This document shows, in pieces, positions 43,347 through 52,788 of a stretch of 64,000 nucleotides of DNA (position 1 is the stretch's first letter; each line of letters starts with the position of its first letter). Where the stretch lies: assembly GCA_017551865.1 (NCBI GenBank), contig JAFZKB010000014.1:1-64000 (forward strand), written 5' to 3'. Position numbers and translations under genes: made by a program. Under the pieces are notes generated by a model. It searched no databases. It was not told the DNA's origin and was given only the letters and a program-made list of their open reading frames with translations. The DNA is from Clostridiales bacterium (GTDB taxonomy: Bacteria; Bacillota; Clostridia; Saccharofermentanales; Saccharofermentanaceae).

Positions 43347-45371
43347 ATGAATAATCAAAGCCTGAAGAGTGTAAGAAGGTTCGGATCGATCTTGATGACG
43401 GCAGTTATGAGTATCGCTTTGATTCCAGGTATTGCATCCCAAAAACAAGTAAATGCATATTATGGGAAGAGTCAGGTGAACACACGGATGGGAGTAAACC
43501 AGATGTCCAGTCCGCGTAAACCGACATCAAAAGATGATCCATGGATGGGCAGTTTTGTATACTACGGCGTAAATGGTGACCTGTATCGTGTTCTGGATAC
43601 GAGTTCCACTAGATTCGGAGGCTTTACACTTTTTCTTGACAGTGACGAGGTGGTATGCGGTGCCCGTTTTGATCCGCAGTCAAATGTATGGACAAATTCA
43701 GAAATAAAAGATGAGTTGGAAAAATATGCGCAGAAGGCTTTTACTCCGCGGGAATATAACGCCATTGCCTGTAGTAAGGCAGCTTCGGTTAGTTTTATTT
43801 CACCCGATGAGTTTTATAACAGCAGATTTAAAACATATGTGGCTTTGACAGGAGAGAAACTGTTTCTGCTTGATGCAGACGACGTTACCAACCCCAATTT
43901 GGGATATTGGCAGTATACAAGTAACGGAGAATCAAATACTATTGCCAACCGCTATAAATCGTTGGAATATGATGGCTGGTGGTTGAGAACGCCTGATAAA
44001 GAAGATACCACCGGCAGTTATGTAGGGTATGTAACCGATAGCGGCAAGGTAGATACTCATGTTGTCACTTCTAAGAGAATTGGCATGGCTCCGGCATTGA
44101 ATATCGATAAAAAGTCGATTCTGTTTTCGACCGCGGTTTCCGGGAACTATGGTGATTTAGGAGCGAAATACAAACTTACTCTATTTGATGAGAACATGAA
44201 GATCTCGATCCGCGATGGTGAGAAGTGCGAGAAAAACGGAAGGCGGGTAACTGTCCCTTATTCTATTTCGGGAAGCAATAGTGATCAGGTCAATCGTGTT
44301 TCTGTTCTTATTCTGTCAAATAAGTATAAGCCGACGAATATTACGAATATACTATATTATCAGCAACTTGATAAAACCTCTTCCGGCAATGGATCATTTG
44401 TTTTGCCAGAAACCCTTGATTTCAATAAATGGGGAATAAGCTATTATGTGTATATAGTTGCAGAAACAGTAAATGACCATGTGTCGACCAGACTCACCGA
44501 TTACGCAAGCGAGCTACTGGAGATCAGCATTCCTAAAGAAGTTGAGATCGATCTGACACATGGAGGTTTGACTGGACAATACTGGGATATCAGCACGTTT
44601 GGAGTTCTTGGAAATCTTGGGCTGGTCGGAATTGATTATCAGCAGGGAAATGATTATCAGGATGCAGATCTGGATAAAGATGGAAACATGGATATCCGTG
44701 TAAATTGGACAGGTCAAATGTATATGGAACGTCTTAATACGTGCAGCGTTTATGGTAAATTGACTTTTTCCAGTGACGAACTGATGGAAAACGGATATAA
44801 ATCGATCACGTTCCTTTTCCCTCTTTCGAGTTGTTCCATTCAAAGTGCTGTACCGGCAGGGAAGAATAAGGTCAAGCTTACCTGGGGCGCAGTCGAAGGT
44901 GCCGAGGGGTATCTCATATATGCGCAGAAGAACGGCAAGTATGCATATTGCGGCATGACGACTTCCGGTACGACTTTTACGGACACAAAGGCCCTGGATA
45001 CGGATTACAATTTTTACTGGGTCTTCGCTTACTATAAAAACGGAGAGAAGATGCTGCCGGGCGGATGCGTGAAATATGTCTATGCCAAAGGTGTCTGTGC
45101 GGCGGTGACGAATCTTAAGGCTTCTTCTCAGACGGGAAGTGTGAAACTTTCGTGGACGGCTTCTTCCGGAGCAGACGGATATCTCGTTTACGGGATCCGT
45201 CCGGGCGGATCTTACGGATATATCGGAATGACGACACAGGGCACGACGTATACGGACAAGAAAGCATCGAAGACCGACTACACTTTCTACTGGGTCTTCC
45301 CGTATCACAAAAACGGGGATCAGATGATCGTCGGAGGAACTGCCAAATATACATACGGCAAGGCTAAATGA
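43347..45371 (+). CDS. secreted surface protein with DUF6273-like domain and two C-terminal Fn3-like repeats
   Basis: A 674-residue exported protein; the signal peptide spans about residues 1-37 (ILMTAVMSIALIPGIASQ...). Residues about 60-255 resemble the DUF6273 surface domain, including YDGWWLRTPDKED and APALNID. A middle region of about 270 residues holds a DADLDKDGNMDI loop. The C-terminus is two near-identical modules: GAEGYLIYAQKNGKYAYCGM and GADGYLVYGIRPGGSYGYIGM, each continuing TDYxFYWVFxYxKNG, Fn3-like. Codon use is AT-rich until about 44,850 and clearly GC-richer in the repeats, suggesting domain shuffling. GGAGG precedes ATG 43347. Confidence 0.75.
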   Translation: MNNQSLKSVRRFGSILMTAVMSIALIPGIASQKQVNAYYGKSQVNTRMGVNQMSSPRKPTSKDDPWMGSFVYYGVNGDLYRVLDTSSTRFGGFTLFLDSDEVVCGARFDPQSNVWTNSEIKDELEKYAQKAFTPREYNAIACSKAASVSFISPDEFYNSRFKTYVALTGEKLFLLDADDVTNPNLGYWQYTSNGESNTIANRYKSLEYDGWWLRTPDKEDTTGSYVGYVTDSGKVDTHVVTSKRIGMAPALNIDKKSILFSTAVSGNYGDLGAKYKLTLFDENMKISIRDGEKCEKNGRRVTVPYSISGSNSDQVNRVSVLILSNKYKPTNITNILYYQQLDKTSSGNGSFVLPETLDFNKWGISYYVYIVAETVNDHVSTRLTDYASELLEISIPKEVEIDLTHGGLTGQYWDISTFGVLGNLGLVGIDYQQGNDYQDADLDKDGNMDIRVNWTGQMYMERLNTCSVYGKLTFSSDELMENGYKSITFLFPLSSCSIQSAVPAGKNKVKLTWGAVEGAEGYLIYAQKNGKYAYCGMTTSGTTFTDTKALDTDYNFYWVFAYYKNGEKMLPGGCVKYVYAKGVCAAVTNLKASSQTGSVKLSWTASSGADGYLVYGIRPGGSYGYIGMTTQGTTYTDKKASKTDYTFYWVFPYHKNGDQMIVGGTAKYTYGKAK

Positions 45372-45468
45372 CCGAAATCACTACTTATAGTTATTGTGTT
45401 TTCTAAAGATATCTTATAAAATCATAGATAGAATCTCAAATGCGTTTGACGCTATATGGAGGGAAAGT

Positions 45469-46623
45469 ATGGAGAAAAGAAAAATGCAGACATTCAAAAA
45501 ATCTTTGGCGGTCATGCTTGTTTTAGCCATTATCATGTGCTTTACCGGCTGTATCCGCTATTCCATCACAGCATCCGTTCACAAGGATGGTACAGTGGAT
45601 TTTACATTCATCTACGCAACGATGGATACATCTGACATGATGGGCAGCGATGCTTCGGACGACGAAGATGATGAAGATTCTGAACCGGATTACGCAGAAA
45701 CGATGGAAAAGTTCGAGGATGCCGATTGGGATTGTGAAGACTACACCGGCGAAAAGGGCGATGATTACGACTACGTCGGCTTCAAGGCTACGAAAAAAGG
45801 TATCGACCTTGATGATCTCTCTGATGAACTCGCAGAGCTGGGCGATGGCTTTGATAAGTTCTCTCTCGAAGAGGATGACGGTATCTACACTCTCGAGTGG
45901 GAGATCGACGGTATCACATCTGAGGCGGAAGGCATGAGCGTTACCTCTGATGGGCTTAAGACCTATGGCGGTTACATGAAGTTCGTCCTTGAGCTCCCTG
46001 GTAAGGCAAAGGAAAACAACGCAACAGACGTTTCCAAAGACGGCAAGACCTTGGAATGGGATTTCTTTGAGATGGATGAAGCAATCTACTGCGAATTCGA
46101 TCTTAAGGCAACCAGCAGCTTCACGGGATGGCTCATCGGTGTGATCATCGGCGCAGCTGTTATCGTAATTGGTATCATCGTTGCAGTGATTATTATCAGC
46201 AGCAAGAAGAAGAAGGGCGATGACGCTCCGGTAGCTGCTCCAGTAGCTCCTGTTGCTCAGGTTCCTGTAGCACCTCAGGCTCCGGCAGCCGGATTCCCGC
46301 AGCCGACAGGCTTCCCGGCAGCTCCTGTAGCACCGCAGGCACCTGTTGCTCCTGTAGAAGCCCCTGTTGCACCGGCCGCTCCGGTATTCCAGCAGGCTCC
46401 TGTAGCTCCGGCACCGGTTGAAACACCTGTAGCCCCGGCTCCGGTTGAAACACCTGTAGCCCCGGCTTCGGTTGAAACACCTGTAGCACCTGTTGTTGCT
46501 CCGGTTGAAGCACCTGTAGTTCCAGAAGTTCCGGCTCCGGTAGAAGCTCCAGTAGCACCGGTTGAGACACCTGCTGCTCCGGAAGCACCGAGCACAGACG
46601 TTCCGACAGATCCGACTGTATAA
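45469..46623 (+). CDS. LppM-like lipoprotein with C-terminal membrane helix and Ala/Pro/Val-rich cytosolic tail
   Basis: A 384-residue protein. The lipobox is CFTGC near residue 25, followed by an LppM-like extracellular domain ([19 protein letters not shown]) with an acidic insert. A membrane helix ([20 protein letters not shown], about 222-245) and SSKKKK stop-transfer follow, then about 135 residues of low complexity ([13 protein letters not shown] repeats) predicted to be cytosolic. So both ends are membrane-attached and the tail faces inward. ATG 45469 follows GGAGGG. The tail closely resembles that of the zinc-ribbon protein at 56.7 kb. Function unknown. Confidence 0.72.
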   Translation: MEKRKMQTFKKSLAVMLVLAIIMCFTGCIRYSITASVHKDGTVDFTFIYATMDTSDMMGSDASDDEDDEDSEPDYAETMEKFEDADWDCEDYTGEKGDDYDYVGFKATKKGIDLDDLSDELAELGDGFDKFSLEEDDGIYTLEWEIDGITSEAEGMSVTSDGLKTYGGYMKFVLELPGKAKENNATDVSKDGKTLEWDFFEMDEAIYCEFDLKATSSFTGWLIGVIIGAAVIVIGIIVAVIIISSKKKKGDDAPVAAPVAPVAQVPVAPQAPAAGFPQPTGFPAAPVAPQAPVAPVEAPVAPAAPVFQQAPVAPAPVETPVAPAPVETPVAPASVETPVAPVVAPVEAPVVPEVPAPVEAPVAPVETPAAPEAPSTDVPTDPTV

Positions 46624-46651
46624 GATCATCTGAATAAGAACTGATTAAAGG

Positions 46652-46690
46652 ACGCTCAATGTGGTGAAGATCACATTGAGCGTTCTTTTT
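46652..46690 (+). terminator. strong intrinsic terminator
   Basis: ACGCTCAATGTG (46652-46663) and CACATTGAGCGT (46672-46683) form a 12-bp perfect stem followed by TCTTTTT. Confidence 0.92.
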
Positions 46691-46764
46691 GTACGGCTTT
46701 TTTGAGAAATGTTGTTTCGGGGTAAGTATTGTGAAATCTGCCTATATAATATGTTCTCTGTTGG

Positions 46765-46773
46765 TGCTATAAT
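46765..46773 (+). promoter_or_regulatory. extended -10 promoter for the permease gene
   Basis: TGCTATAAT, without a good -35. Transcription would begin near 46780, which excludes TTG 46783 as a start codon and supports GTG 46816. Confidence 0.5.
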
Positions 46774-46815
46774 AGCGCGGGCTTGAAAAAGGAAGAAAAC
46801 GAGGAGTATTGTTCC

Positions 46816-47949
46816 GTGGAACAGACGAAAGGTTCCCAATTTGGTAAATTCGTGTCTTTCTTTAAGAAAAACACCGTTATGTGCATCGCTGCGCTTCTTG
46901 CGGTAGCGACGGCCTTTTTCGTCCCGCCGGATAAGACCTATCTCGGCTATTTCAACCTTCGTACGCTGACTTGCCTGTTCCTGACGCTTGCTGTGATCTG
47001 TGCCTTGAAGGATATCCGTTTCTTCGGTATCGTGGCGCAGAGGATCGTCGTGACCACTGGAAACTTAAGACTTCTCGCTTTAGCACTTGTCTATATCACA
47101 TTTATCGGCTCCATGCTGATCGCCAACGACATGGCCCTGATCACATTCCTGCCGCTTGGGTATTTCGCCCTGTCCGTCACGAAAAACGAGGATAAGATGG
47201 CCTATATCTTCATCCTTCAGAACATCTCCGCTAACCTCGGCGGAATGCTGACGCCTTTCGGAAATCCCCAGAACCTGTATCTTTATTCGCACTTTCAGAT
47301 CCCGACGGGGGAGTTCATGTCCATCATGTTCCCGCCGTTTTTGCTTGCGATCGCGATGCTGACGGCTGCATGTTTTCTTCTTCCTCGAAAAGAACTGGTC
47401 ATCAGGGATGATTCAGGCCAGACATTGAATAAGAAACGCACGGCACTTTATCTTGCTCTTTTTGCGTTCTCGCTTCTGATCGTATTCCGTCTGATCCCGT
47501 ACTGGGTGGGCCTTCTTATCATCCCGGCGGTTCTGTTCTTTGCCGATAAAAAGGCCTTCACCGAGGTCGACTGGGGTCTTCTTTGCACATTTGCGCTGTT
47601 CTTCGTTTTCTCGGGAAATATGGCTCGTATCCCGCAGGTACAGGACTTTGTCGGAAATCTTCTCGGGAAGAGCCCGCTTCTGGTGAGCATCAGCTCCTGT
47701 CAGGTCATCAGTAACGTACCCTCCGCGATCCTCCTTTCGAGATTCACGGAAAACTACAGGGAGCTTCTCCTGGGCGTCAATATCGGCGGTACGGGGACGC
47801 TTATCTCGTCGCTGGCCAGCCTCATTACCTTCAGCCATTACCGCACGCTGAGGCCGGGGCACACGAAGAAGTATCTAGGACTATTCACGGTGATGAACCT
47901 TGTCTTCCTCATCGTCATGGGGACAGCGGCATGGTTGTTCTTCCGCTAA
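46816..47949 (+). CDS. SLC13/ArsB-like anion permease or Na+/H+ antiporter family protein
   Basis: A 377-residue integral membrane protein with ten or eleven helices. LTPFGNPQNLYLYSH is the conserved GNPxN loop of the ion-transporter superfamily that includes ArsB, NhaD and dicarboxylate carriers, and SISSCQVISNVPSAILLS is the matching second-repeat motif (NVPSA). The transported ion cannot be decided from sequence; no arsenic genes are nearby. GTG 46816 is chosen: GAGGAG (46801-46806) lies nine bases upstream, while the longer TTG frame begins too close to the promoter. Confidence 0.85.
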   Translation: MEQTKGSQFGKFVSFFKKNTVMCIAALLAVATAFFVPPDKTYLGYFNLRTLTCLFLTLAVICALKDIRFFGIVAQRIVVTTGNLRLLALALVYITFIGSMLIANDMALITFLPLGYFALSVTKNEDKMAYIFILQNISANLGGMLTPFGNPQNLYLYSHFQIPTGEFMSIMFPPFLLAIAMLTAACFLLPRKELVIRDDSGQTLNKKRTALYLALFAFSLLIVFRLIPYWVGLLIIPAVLFFADKKAFTEVDWGLLCTFALFFVFSGNMARIPQVQDFVGNLLGKSPLLVSISSCQVISNVPSAILLSRFTENYRELLLGVNIGGTGTLISSLASLITFSHYRTLRPGHTKKYLGLFTVMNLVFLIVMGTAAWLFFR

Positions 47950-47980
47950 TCTGATAAAATGGTAACTGGAGGTTTTTCGA

Positions 47981-48592
47981 ATGAATAATCGGGTGATCAC
48001 AATCGGACGTGAATTCGGTTCCGGCGGCAGAGAGATCGGCATCAAGCTTGCCGAGAAGCTCGGCATACCGTTTTATGATAAGGAACTGATCACGCTTGCT
48101 GCGGAAGCCGGTGGCATCGACCCCAAGCTCATCGAGAGAAATGAGGAGGGCGCGCACCGCATTTCCGACAAGGGAAGAGGAAGGATGTCCTTTTTCTCGT
48201 TCTCCTATACGCCGGATTTTTCTGATGCGATCTATCTCCAGCAGTGCAAGGTCATTAAAGATCTTGCGGCAAAAGGCCCCTGCGTCATTGTCGGCCGATG
48301 TGCGGATTTCGTTCTGCGGAATGAAGGAAGCATCAACGTCTTCATCGCGGCGAGCATGCCGTATAAGATCAAAAGGAAGCGAAAAGTCGCTATTGAAAAG
48401 GCGGACTTTACGGACGAGCAGATGGAGCGCTACATCAACGATGTGAATACGGCCAGATCGAACTACTATAACCACTATACGAACCAGAAATGGGGCAACA
48501 GCGGCACATATCACCTCTGTGTGCACTCGGACCTGGTCGATATCGACGGAGCGGTGGAGACGATCCTGACCTACCTTGAGAATGTGAAGTAA
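47981..48592 (+). CDS. cytidylate kinase-like family protein
   Basis: A 203-residue P-loop kinase-like protein of the Cytidylate_kin2 family. ITIGREFGSGGREIGIKLAEKL is the modified P-loop (GREFGSGG-type). PFYDKELI and VIVGRCADFVLRN are further family motifs. The true substrate of the family is uncertain, as members coexist with real cmk genes. Preceded by GGAGG; it begins 31 bp after the permease stop and is followed 15 bp later by argC. Confidence 0.85.
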   Translation: MNNRVITIGREFGSGGREIGIKLAEKLGIPFYDKELITLAAEAGGIDPKLIERNEEGAHRISDKGRGRMSFFSFSYTPDFSDAIYLQQCKVIKDLAAKGPCVIVGRCADFVLRNEGSINVFIAASMPYKIKRKRKVAIEKADFTDEQMERYINDVNTARSNYYNHYTNQKWGNSGTYHLCVHSDLVDIDGAVETILTYLENVK

Positions 48593-48607
48593 AAGAGAGG
48601 GAAGAGT

Positions 48608-49561
48608 ATGAAAACGAAAGTATTTATCGACGGAAGTGAAGGAACCACAGGCCTTCGGATCTTTGAACGGTTCGCAGGAAGAGATGATATCGAGATCTTG
48701 AAGATCGATCCGGAGCTTCGAAAAGATCCGGAAGAGAGAAGAAAGCTTATAAACTCCTCGGATGTTACCTTCCTGTGCCTTCCGGATGCGGCGGCAAGAG
48801 AAGCAGTCAGCCTCATCGATCCTGATAACGACCACGTGATCATCATCGACGCATCTACGGCTCATCGTACGGAAGAAGGCTGGGCGTACGGTTTCTCAGA
48901 GCTTTCCGAAAAGCACTATAATGCGATCAGGACCGGAAACCGCATCGCCGTTCCGGGATGCTACGCTTCGGGTTTTATTTCTCTCGTATATCCTTTGATC
49001 GCCTCCGGCATCATGGGGAAGGAGTATCCGGTCAGCAGTTTTGCGCTTTCCGGCTATTCCGGTGCCGGTAAGAAGACCATCGCTGTCTATGAGAGCGAAG
49101 ACCGTCCTTCGGAGTTTTCTTCCGGAAGAGAATACGCACTTACCCAGCAGCACAAGCATCTTAAAGAGATGCAGGCCATTACGGGTCTTGAGAGAGCGCC
49201 TTTGTTCTCGCCTATTATTGACGACTACTATAGCGGAATGGTAGTATCAGTGCCGCTATATGCCGATATGCTGAAGAAAAAGATGACGCCGTCTGAACTT
49301 CTGGCCTTCTATAGAGAATACTATGCCGGAAAGAAGTTCATCAAGGTAGCCGATGACGACGATGAGACCGCCGCCAGCGGATTCCTTGCGGGAAACAGTT
49401 TGTCCGGATGGGACGGACTGAAGATCTATGTGACAGGCAACGAAGAAAGGATCGTAGTCTCGTCGCAGTTCGACAATCTCGGTAAAGGCGCTTCCGGAGC
49501 AGCGATTGAATGCATGAATATCCGCCTCGGATATTCGGAAGAGAAAGGACTGAATCTGTAA
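48608..49561 (+). CDS. argC: N-acetyl-gamma-glutamyl-phosphate reductase
   Basis: A 317-residue short-type ArgC. It reduces N-acetylglutamyl-phosphate to the semialdehyde with NADPH in arginine synthesis. The N-terminal Rossmann loop IDGSEGTTGLRI binds NADP; the catalytic Cys118 is in VPGCYASGF; HRTEEGWAYGF and GYSGAGKK are family motifs. Other arginine genes are absent from this window, so argC is separated from the usual argCJBD cluster. AGAGGGAAG precedes the ATG. Confidence 0.93.
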   Translation: MKTKVFIDGSEGTTGLRIFERFAGRDDIEILKIDPELRKDPEERRKLINSSDVTFLCLPDAAAREAVSLIDPDNDHVIIIDASTAHRTEEGWAYGFSELSEKHYNAIRTGNRIAVPGCYASGFISLVYPLIASGIMGKEYPVSSFALSGYSGAGKKTIAVYESEDRPSEFSSGREYALTQQHKHLKEMQAITGLERAPLFSPIIDDYYSGMVVSVPLYADMLKKKMTPSELLAFYREYYAGKKFIKVADDDDETAASGFLAGNSLSGWDGLKIYVTGNEERIVVSSQFDNLGKGASGAAIECMNIRLGYSEEKGLNL

Positions 49562-49609
49562 AGGAAGGAAAAACGAAAAAAGGAAACTGAAACTAATTGA
49601 GGAAAAAGA

Positions 49610-50128
49610 ATGAGTCTTGACAGAAAGAAAATGAGGAGAAAAACGATTTCAATCACACAGGCGGCAGCTGTGGCGGCCATCTATGTGACTCTGACATATC
49701 TCTTCGCGCCCATTTCTTTTGGAGCGGTACAGTTCCGCATAGCGGAGGCGCTGACGATCCTGCCGGTATTTACCGTCGCTGCGGTACCCGGGCTTTTTGC
49801 CGGATGCCTGATCGGGAATATCCTGGGAGGTGCGATGCTGCCGGATATCATCTTCGGAAGTATCGCGACACTGATCGGTGCGGTCTTTACCTATCTTCTC
49901 CGGAAGAAGTATCCGCCGTTCCTTGCTGTGATCCCGCCGATCCTGTCGAATACCATCATCATTCCATTCATACTCCGGTATGCCTATGGTGTCGAGATGG
50001 CATTTCCACTGATCGTGCTGTGGGTCTTCGTCGGCGAAGTCGGCTCCTGCGGTGTCTTAGGCGGTCTTTTATATTTCGTTTTAGAGAAGCGCCGCTACAT
50101 TTTTCCTCAGAAAAAGGAAGAAAAATAA
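49610..50128 (+). CDS. queT: QueT-family transporter
   Basis: A 172-residue membrane protein with about five helices, of the QueT family, the presumed substrate-binding component of ECF transporters for queuosine precursors. The signature is FGAVQFRIAEALTILPVF, followed by GLFAGCLIGNILGG; these motifs are highly characteristic. Energy-coupling subunits are not encoded nearby. I found no preQ1-type leader in the 48 bp upstream. The ribosome site is TTGAGGAAAA ahead of ATG 49610. Confidence 0.9.
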   Translation: MSLDRKKMRRKTISITQAAAVAAIYVTLTYLFAPISFGAVQFRIAEALTILPVFTVAAVPGLFAGCLIGNILGGAMLPDIIFGSIATLIGAVFTYLLRKKYPPFLAVIPPILSNTIIIPFILRYAYGVEMAFPLIVLWVFVGEVGSCGVLGGLLYFVLEKRRYIFPQKKEEK

Positions 50129-50256
50129 TTTTAGAAAATGAAGCCTGAGAGCGTAAAAAACCATGGTTTTCCACTATGGTTCTTACTAAATTGTAATTTT
50201 ACATGTCCGTAAGTAAGTTATGATTGACTCAGGCAGGAAGATTATGGGGTGAACCT

Positions 50257-50742
50257 ATGAAAACATTGATAGTGTACTACTCGCTGGAAGGAAATACGAA
50301 GGAGGCGGCCGAGAAGATCGCGCAGGCTCTGTCCTGTGATACCATGCAGCTTCTTCCGGTAAAGGATATCCCGAAGAAGGGACTTCTGAAATTCCTCCAC
50401 GGCGGTTCCGGAGCCACCAAGGGCAAGGGAACTGATCTTCAGCCTTATACAGCAAATGTCCGGAACTACGATGCCATCATCATCGGCACTCCGGTCTGGG
50501 CAGGAAAACCGTCTATGGCGGTCAACCAGTTTATGGCTGACTTAGGCCCAAGTGACAGCGTGATGGGTGCCTTCGCTTTTGCCGGCGGCAGCAGCGATAA
50601 GTGCCTTCAGATCCTGAAGGAAAAGTACCCGTCCATCAAGTGTACAGTCGGCTTAAACGACCGCAACAACAAGAAACTTGCAGCGGGAAATGAAAGCAAG
50701 ATCGAGTCTTTCATTCATTCGCTTCATGAGATCCTCGGGTGA
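50257..50742 (+). CDS. flavodoxin-like protein
   Basis: A 161-residue flavodoxin-fold protein. TLIVYYSLEGNTKEAAEKIA is the FMN phosphate-binding loop (S-x-x-GNT-x). YDAIIIGTPVWAGKPSMAVN is the isoalloxazine-contact loop, of the long-spacing WAG type seen in Clostridia. It likely carries electrons between redox enzymes or acts as an NAD(P)H:FMN reductase-like protein. ATG 50257 follows GGGGTG. The 128-bp upstream gap holds a weak hairpin (AACCAT/ATGGTT) and no convincing promoter. Confidence 0.87.
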   Translation: MKTLIVYYSLEGNTKEAAEKIAQALSCDTMQLLPVKDIPKKGLLKFLHGGSGATKGKGTDLQPYTANVRNYDAIIIGTPVWAGKPSMAVNQFMADLGPSDSVMGAFAFAGGSSDKCLQILKEKYPSIKCTVGLNDRNNKKLAAGNESKIESFIHSLHEILG

Positions 50743-50750
50743 TTTCGAAA

Positions 50751-50960
50751 ATGATATGCCCGAAATGTAAAAGTGAAGACTGCTCGGTCATTACCGAGAC
50801 TACAACTAAAGGAAAAGACTACAGTGTTGGCAAAGGATGCCTGGGAGCAATGCTCTTCGGATATATCGGCCTTCTCTGTGGAGCTTGTGGGAAAGGAAAA
50901 GAAATCAGAAATACTCATTACTGGGTATGTCATAAGTGTGGACACAAATGGAAAATGTAA
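50751..50960 (+). CDS. small zinc-ribbon protein
   Basis: A 69-residue protein with two CxxC knuckles enclosing a hydrophobic, Gly-rich middle: MICPKCKSEDC at the start and YWVCHKCGHKWKM at the end, with GLLCGACGKG between. It should bind one zinc with the terminal pairs. The middle (GAMLFGYIGLLCGACG) is hydrophobic enough to touch the membrane. ATG 50751 follows GGGTGA; a GTG at 50739 inside the flavodoxin 3' end is an alternative. It is packed between flavodoxin and the DUF2085 gene. Confidence 0.7.
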   Translation: MICPKCKSEDCSVITETTTKGKDYSVGKGCLGAMLFGYIGLLCGACGKGKEIRNTHYWVCHKCGHKWKM

Positions 50961-51352
50961 CTACTGAAAAAAGAAATATGAGTGCGGAGAAGATCACCAG
51001 AGCAGACCGTATCTGGCTCCGTCTTATGGATATCGGAGGCCACCTCGGCTGTCATCAGCTGGAGAGCCACAGTTTTTCCATCGGCGGGTATCAGATGCCG
51101 CTTTGCGCCAGATGTACAGGTATTCTTCTGGGCGACGTTTTCGGTATCGCCATGATCCTTTTCGGCATACGTCTGCCGTGGCTGTGGTGCGCGCTGGCGC
51201 TGGCCGTTATGGCGATGGACTGGGGATTGCAGTACCTGAAAATGACCATGTCGAATAATCCGAGAAGACTGGTCACCGGTGCTTTCTGCGGAATCGCCTG
51301 CATGTTCGGCGCCTTCTATGTGATAAGGTTCCTTATACTGCTTGTCTCTTGA
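50948..51352 (+). CDS. DUF2085 membrane protein
   Basis: About 134 residues. The signature GGHLGCHQLESHSFSIGGYQ followed by PLCARCTGILLG is that of DUF2085 (CHQ... and CxRCTG), a family of small membrane proteins with unknown role. Three hydrophobic helices follow. The start is uncertain: ATG 50948 overlaps the zinc-ribbon gene by 13 bases, and ATG 50978 is the alternative; neither has a strong ribosome site, so coupling to the upstream gene is likely. Its stop codon overlaps the -35 of the pheST promoter. Confidence 0.8.
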   Translation: MENVTTEKRNMSAEKITRADRIWLRLMDIGGHLGCHQLESHSFSIGGYQMPLCARCTGILLGDVFGIAMILFGIRLPWLWCALALAVMAMDWGLQYLKMTMSNNPRRLVTGAFCGIACMFGAFYVIRFLILLVS

Positions 51353-51377
51353 CTTTTCAATATCGCAAGCGTACAAT
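51349..51377 (+). promoter_or_regulatory. pheST promoter
   Basis: TTGACT (51349-51354), 17-bp spacer, TACAAT (51372-51377). The -35 contains the TGA stop of the DUF2085 gene. Confidence 0.8.
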
Positions 51378-51384
51378 TCATCCA

Positions 51385-51670
51385 TGCAATGAAGGTGCGT
51401 AAGTAGTTTTCGCTAAAAACCTGTGAGAAGAGATTCGTGTCACCGGCTGAGAGCACGATCACAGAGAGCGCAAGATGAATTTCAACACCGGAGCGTTCTT
51501 TTGAAAACGGCTCTGTTTGGCTGAGTAAGAAAGATGCAGGCGCAGCATTAAAGGCGCAGATGAGTGCGGAAAGACGAGTTCTTTTCGAACATGGGTGGTA
51601 CCGCGAAGGTGCGAAATAAAAGCGAATTCGTCCCATGGCAATGAGATGTTGCCATGGGATTTTTGTTTTC
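51385..51670 (+). promoter_or_regulatory. T-box leader (tRNA-Phe sensing) of pheST
   Basis: The conserved T-box sequence GGGTGGTACCGCG lies at 51593-51605. It is followed by the terminator hairpin TCCCATGGCAA (51631-51641) with TTGCCATGGGA (51649-51659) and a T-run. The stem I region (about 51385-51490) contains TTC at 51481-51483 as a plausible Phe specifier codon, in keeping with the genes controlled. Uncharged tRNA-Phe would stabilise the antiterminator and switch on pheS and pheT. It accounts for most of the 372-bp gap. Confidence 0.92.
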
Positions 51671-51724
51671 CCAGGGCATAGTGAAGTGAAGAACAGCAGA
51701 AAGCGTGAGAAATAGGAGGAAAAC

Positions 51725-52768
51725 ATGGCAGAGTTAAGTGAACTGAATGAGAAACTGTCAGGAATCCGCAACGAGATCGAGAACGATCTATCCTCGATCA
51801 CCAGCTCCAAGGGCGTGTATGAGTATAAAAAGAGCGTCATGGATGCGAAAGAGGGCAAGATCGGCTCTCTCATGAAGGAGATGGGCAAGATCCCGAAGGA
51901 GCAGAAGGCCGACTACGGTAAGATGGTCAACGAGATCAAGAACTGGGCGCAGGAGAAGTTTGATGAGCTCGATGCCAAGTTCAAAGATCAGGAGAGAAAG
52001 GCAAGATATGCTGCCGAGGCCATCGATATCACGCTTCCGGAAAAGAAGCAGAAGAAGGGCAAGCTCCATCCGAATACACAGGTTCGAAACCAGATCGTCG
52101 AGATCTTCGGTTCTATGGGCTTTTCCATCTACGAAGGAAATGAGATCGAGACAGACTACTATAACTTCACGGCGCTGAATATCCCGCAGGATCACCCGGC
52201 CCGCGATATGCAGGATACGTTCTACTTAAGTCCGGAATTCCTTCTGCGTACACAGACTTCTGCCGGTCAGATCCATGTCATGGAGGCGCAGAAGCCGCCG
52301 ATCAAGATCATCTCCCCCGGTAAGGTATTCCGTTCCGACGATGATGCGACGCACTCTCCGATGTTCTCCCAGATGGAAGGACTCGTAGTCGATAAGGGCA
52401 TCACGCTTTGCGACCTGCAGGGCATGCTCGATGTATTCGTAAAGAAGATCTTCGGCGAGGAGACCAGAACACGTCTTCGTCCGTCGTACTTCCCGTTCAC
52501 CGAGCCTTCTGTAGAGGTCGACGTCAGCTGCTTCCAGTGCGGCGGCAAGGGCTGCAAGCTCTGCAAGGGCACCGGCTGGATCGAAGTTCTCGGCGCAGGT
52601 GTCGTAAATAAGAAAGTACTCGAAGGCTGCGGAATCGACAGCAATGTATACAGCGGCCTTGCATTCGGAATCGGTATCGACCGTATCGCGATGCTCAAGT
52701 ACGGCATCAACAACATCAAGATGCTGTTTGAGTCAGATCTGCGCGTGCTCGATCAGATCGATGACTAA
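51725..52768 (+). CDS. pheS: phenylalanyl-tRNA synthetase alpha subunit
   Basis: A 347-residue catalytic subunit. The N-terminal coiled coil covers about residues 1-95; class II motifs include [44 protein letters not shown] and the C-terminal [18 protein letters not shown] (motif 3). The [20 protein letters not shown] segment is a Cys-rich insertion seen in many PheS proteins. GGAGG precedes ATG 51725. It lies behind a Phe T-box and 20 bp ahead of pheT. Confidence 0.98.
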   Translation: MAELSELNEKLSGIRNEIENDLSSITSSKGVYEYKKSVMDAKEGKIGSLMKEMGKIPKEQKADYGKMVNEIKNWAQEKFDELDAKFKDQERKARYAAEAIDITLPEKKQKKGKLHPNTQVRNQIVEIFGSMGFSIYEGNEIETDYYNFTALNIPQDHPARDMQDTFYLSPEFLLRTQTSAGQIHVMEAQKPPIKIISPGKVFRSDDDATHSPMFSQMEGLVVDKGITLCDLQGMLDVFVKKIFGEETRTRLRPSYFPFTEPSVEVDVSCFQCGGKGCKLCKGTGWIEVLGAGVVNKKVLEGCGIDSNVYSGLAFGIGIDRIAMLKYGINNIKMLFESDLRVLDQIDD

Positions 52769-52788
52769 GGGAAAGGGAGGCAAGTAAT

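Noticed and set aside
45523..46629. 368-residue minus-strand ORF
   Set aside because: It is antisense to the lipoprotein and its APV repeats; its Cys/Arg/Tyr-rich repeats are the reverse reading of the low-complexity tail.
47915..48865. 316-residue minus-strand ORF
   Set aside because: Antisense to the cytidylate-kinase-like and argC genes; no domain or ribosome site.
49561..49610. preQ1 riboswitch before queT
   Set aside because: The 48-bp gap is purine-rich with no stem or the conserved A-rich pseudoknot tail.
50182..50217. Further dyad unit (CTTACT ... AGTAAG, 36 bp) before flavodoxin
   Set aside because: Arms are only six bases and there is a single copy, so chance is likely.
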